From positions 1 through 6,837 of the forward strand of contig JBJKRW010000095.1 in the NCBI GenBank assembly GCA_046704445.1: 6,837 nucleotides of DNA, written 5' to 3'. Shown piece by piece: positions 6,701 to 6,837 of the stretch. The position numbers and the translations under genes were made by a program. Position 1 is the stretch's first letter; the number at the start of each line of letters is the position of its first letter. Below the pieces are notes generated by a model that saw only the letters and a list, made by a program, of their open reading frames with translations, ran no database searches and was not told the origin of the DNA. The DNA comes from JBJKRW01 sp046704445 (GTDB lineage: Bacteria; Patescibacteriota; Microgenomatia; UBA1406; GWC2-37-13).

Positions 6701-6837
6701 GATCTTTACAGACACATTTTATTAAAGCGATAAATGCGGACAGACAGCTGTATAAAATGTTCTTGCCTTTTATTGAAACGAGTCTCGGCAAAAAAAAGGA
6801 AGAGGCGACTGAAGATCGTGAAGCCGTGTACGATATA
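3730..6837 (+). CDS. Very large helical protein of unknown function, 3' end beyond the window
   Basis: This frame is open for 1036 codons from the ATG at 3730 to the right edge with no stop, so the protein is longer than 1036 residues. In-frame TAG at 3661-3663 and the promoter just upstream support this start. I do not recognise the family. The N-terminus (MEKRKHIWAARHPLDHAK) has no signal peptide, and I find no convincing transmembrane segment, so it is probably cytoplasmic. It is rich in K, E, A and L and appears almost wholly helical. Residues about 297-358 form a charged coiled-coil-like stretch. Weak repeats are visible: TSKVYG (622-627) against TSEVYG (727-732), each preceded by a TP-containing helix, and FLLAGHTALLDGLK (413-426) against FMLAGFEELCDAIK (928-941). 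Cysteines are rare. It may be a scaffold or surface-system partner of the preceding membrane protein, which is inference from position only. The first third seems more AT-rich than the rest. Confidence 0.85.
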   Translation, partial: MEKRKHIWAARHPLDHAKSQIGIPLVRKIFQNDHIQFGVTPSVLRTVLREASTSSNILFDHAPAFWSIITHYITDPSYGAGQFVDKTGELIALITQDILPYIKEKNNVPDYLVAEFIRQGEIELLSTFDEVTNPEMRQILGKIYCSLFEGNYLDEGFNYLMSQSIAKISPELSQAPQGLPGHKTGTNEPSFLELTPLLITDTQFGSNGVSPLTDDKGNSIFLTRLNKLTGTPVLREMQPGKYAEKQTLIAKGILPIMRFAFEHAKENGQAEHNDLAEAYSIMAAALPNRFAGLAQEMRVRTNHIDEVRQVIAENRQRLDLIEAEGKQTDNEQKVELEKTIKDKENVIEKMQKVIRYSFQTLWEGWVGFTATAERVFMGVADGGADKYKKVPGNEMSQTMGELVSAHPDAQAGFLLAGHTALLDGLKETNLPKMRMLWRALHTLGMTDGWSMWAQDARIADPEKYFKELIGYLADDNVGPKGINNVFEKFPDSDFIMDDDYALFVQRASTKTPETQIKVLQHGKVFKEALEKTTREEIWEYLKKYYKQLVGETGLGKAAAKQQAANLCVEQDPEAIEQARVAVREQNKDISAEELAEKIAIAEQSAVEGAMTPFITDILDSVTSKVYGFHGFKGELYKSDVTYFEEVARALATQPGSQEYQARFLSVAKRMILEKMDTHKQNKALQELYKSLTEGELAKLFEEGRVLLNEKRLLTPAEYIAQIASYITSEVYGVSGTMPLDTQLEQEYTEFIDYAKAKKDTRIQARIIKNLGVIREAIRKEGRTDTTRAQKLAKLYKYAIDSLSESASESIISELYAAFDQNPTDNEGMAELERVKQKARTEALGLYKKQDLPADRDMIHQAEEDAITEYRIAKSKDAMKKIWKEYFESLADHMSGENTAGSIAQSLKKHRDNLLNAVKGKDFDLSGAFMLAGFEELCDAIKKRQGNSAYVQRRIFEGYWLFTNSPVALELQKKEKEQLVESQGAKRVRTLGSLQTHFIKAINADRQLYKMFLPFIETSLGKKKEEATEDREAVYDI

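Noticed and set aside
1..6837. Alternative genetic code (TGA as Gly or Trp), as in some Gracilibacteria or Mycoplasma-like lineages
   Set aside because: No in-frame TGA occurs in about 2,180 codons across the five frames, although Gly and Trp are common. The visible stops are TAA and TAG, so recoding of TGA is not supported.

Overview
This is a bacterial window of roughly 40-45% G+C (judged by eye from sampled lines). It holds five densely packed protein genes in two divergent blocks and no RNA genes, CRISPR array or insertion sequence. The two leftmost intact genes and a regulator cut by the window edge read on the minus strand. Two large genes without a recognisable family read on the plus strand. 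The standard code fits: no in-frame TGA appears in any of the five reading frames. The lineage cannot be fixed from sequence alone. None of the five starts has a convincing Shine-Dalgarno sequence, and four have a sigma70-type promoter whose -10 box ends only 5-10 bases before the ATG. This points to a bacterium that uses leaderless or near-leaderless mRNAs heavily. Together with the small membrane-linked genes and large orphan proteins, that would suit a Patescibacteria (CPR) genome, but this is a guess.

Minus-strand block (1-1310). From its promoter it runs: a membrane-anchored class I SAM-dependent methyltransferase; then, one base after its stop, a PAP2-superfamily phosphatase with all three catalytic motifs; then a CsoR/FrmR-family metal- or sulfur-responsive repressor, of which only the first 38 codons are present. 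The regulator has its own promoter, with a C-tract/G-tract CsoR-type operator between the -35 and -10 boxes, so it most likely represses itself and whatever lies beyond the left edge.

Divergent control region (1274-1375). About 100 bp carries two back-to-back promoters, one for the methyltransferase block and one for the 739-residue gene.

Plus-strand block (1342-6837). The 739-residue protein appears to be a membrane protein: an N-terminal signal or anchor, a roughly 400-residue exterior part with Ig-like character and ten cysteines in five close-set pairs, one transmembrane helix, and a roughly 285-residue charged helical cytoplasmic part. A very AT-rich 134-bp gap (17% G+C) with its own promoter follows. 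Then comes an open frame of at least 1036 codons that runs off the right edge. It encodes a soluble-looking, almost wholly helical protein with a coiled coil and weak internal repeats. The membrane protein and the large helical protein may work together, but the sequence does not prove it and they appear to have separate promoters.
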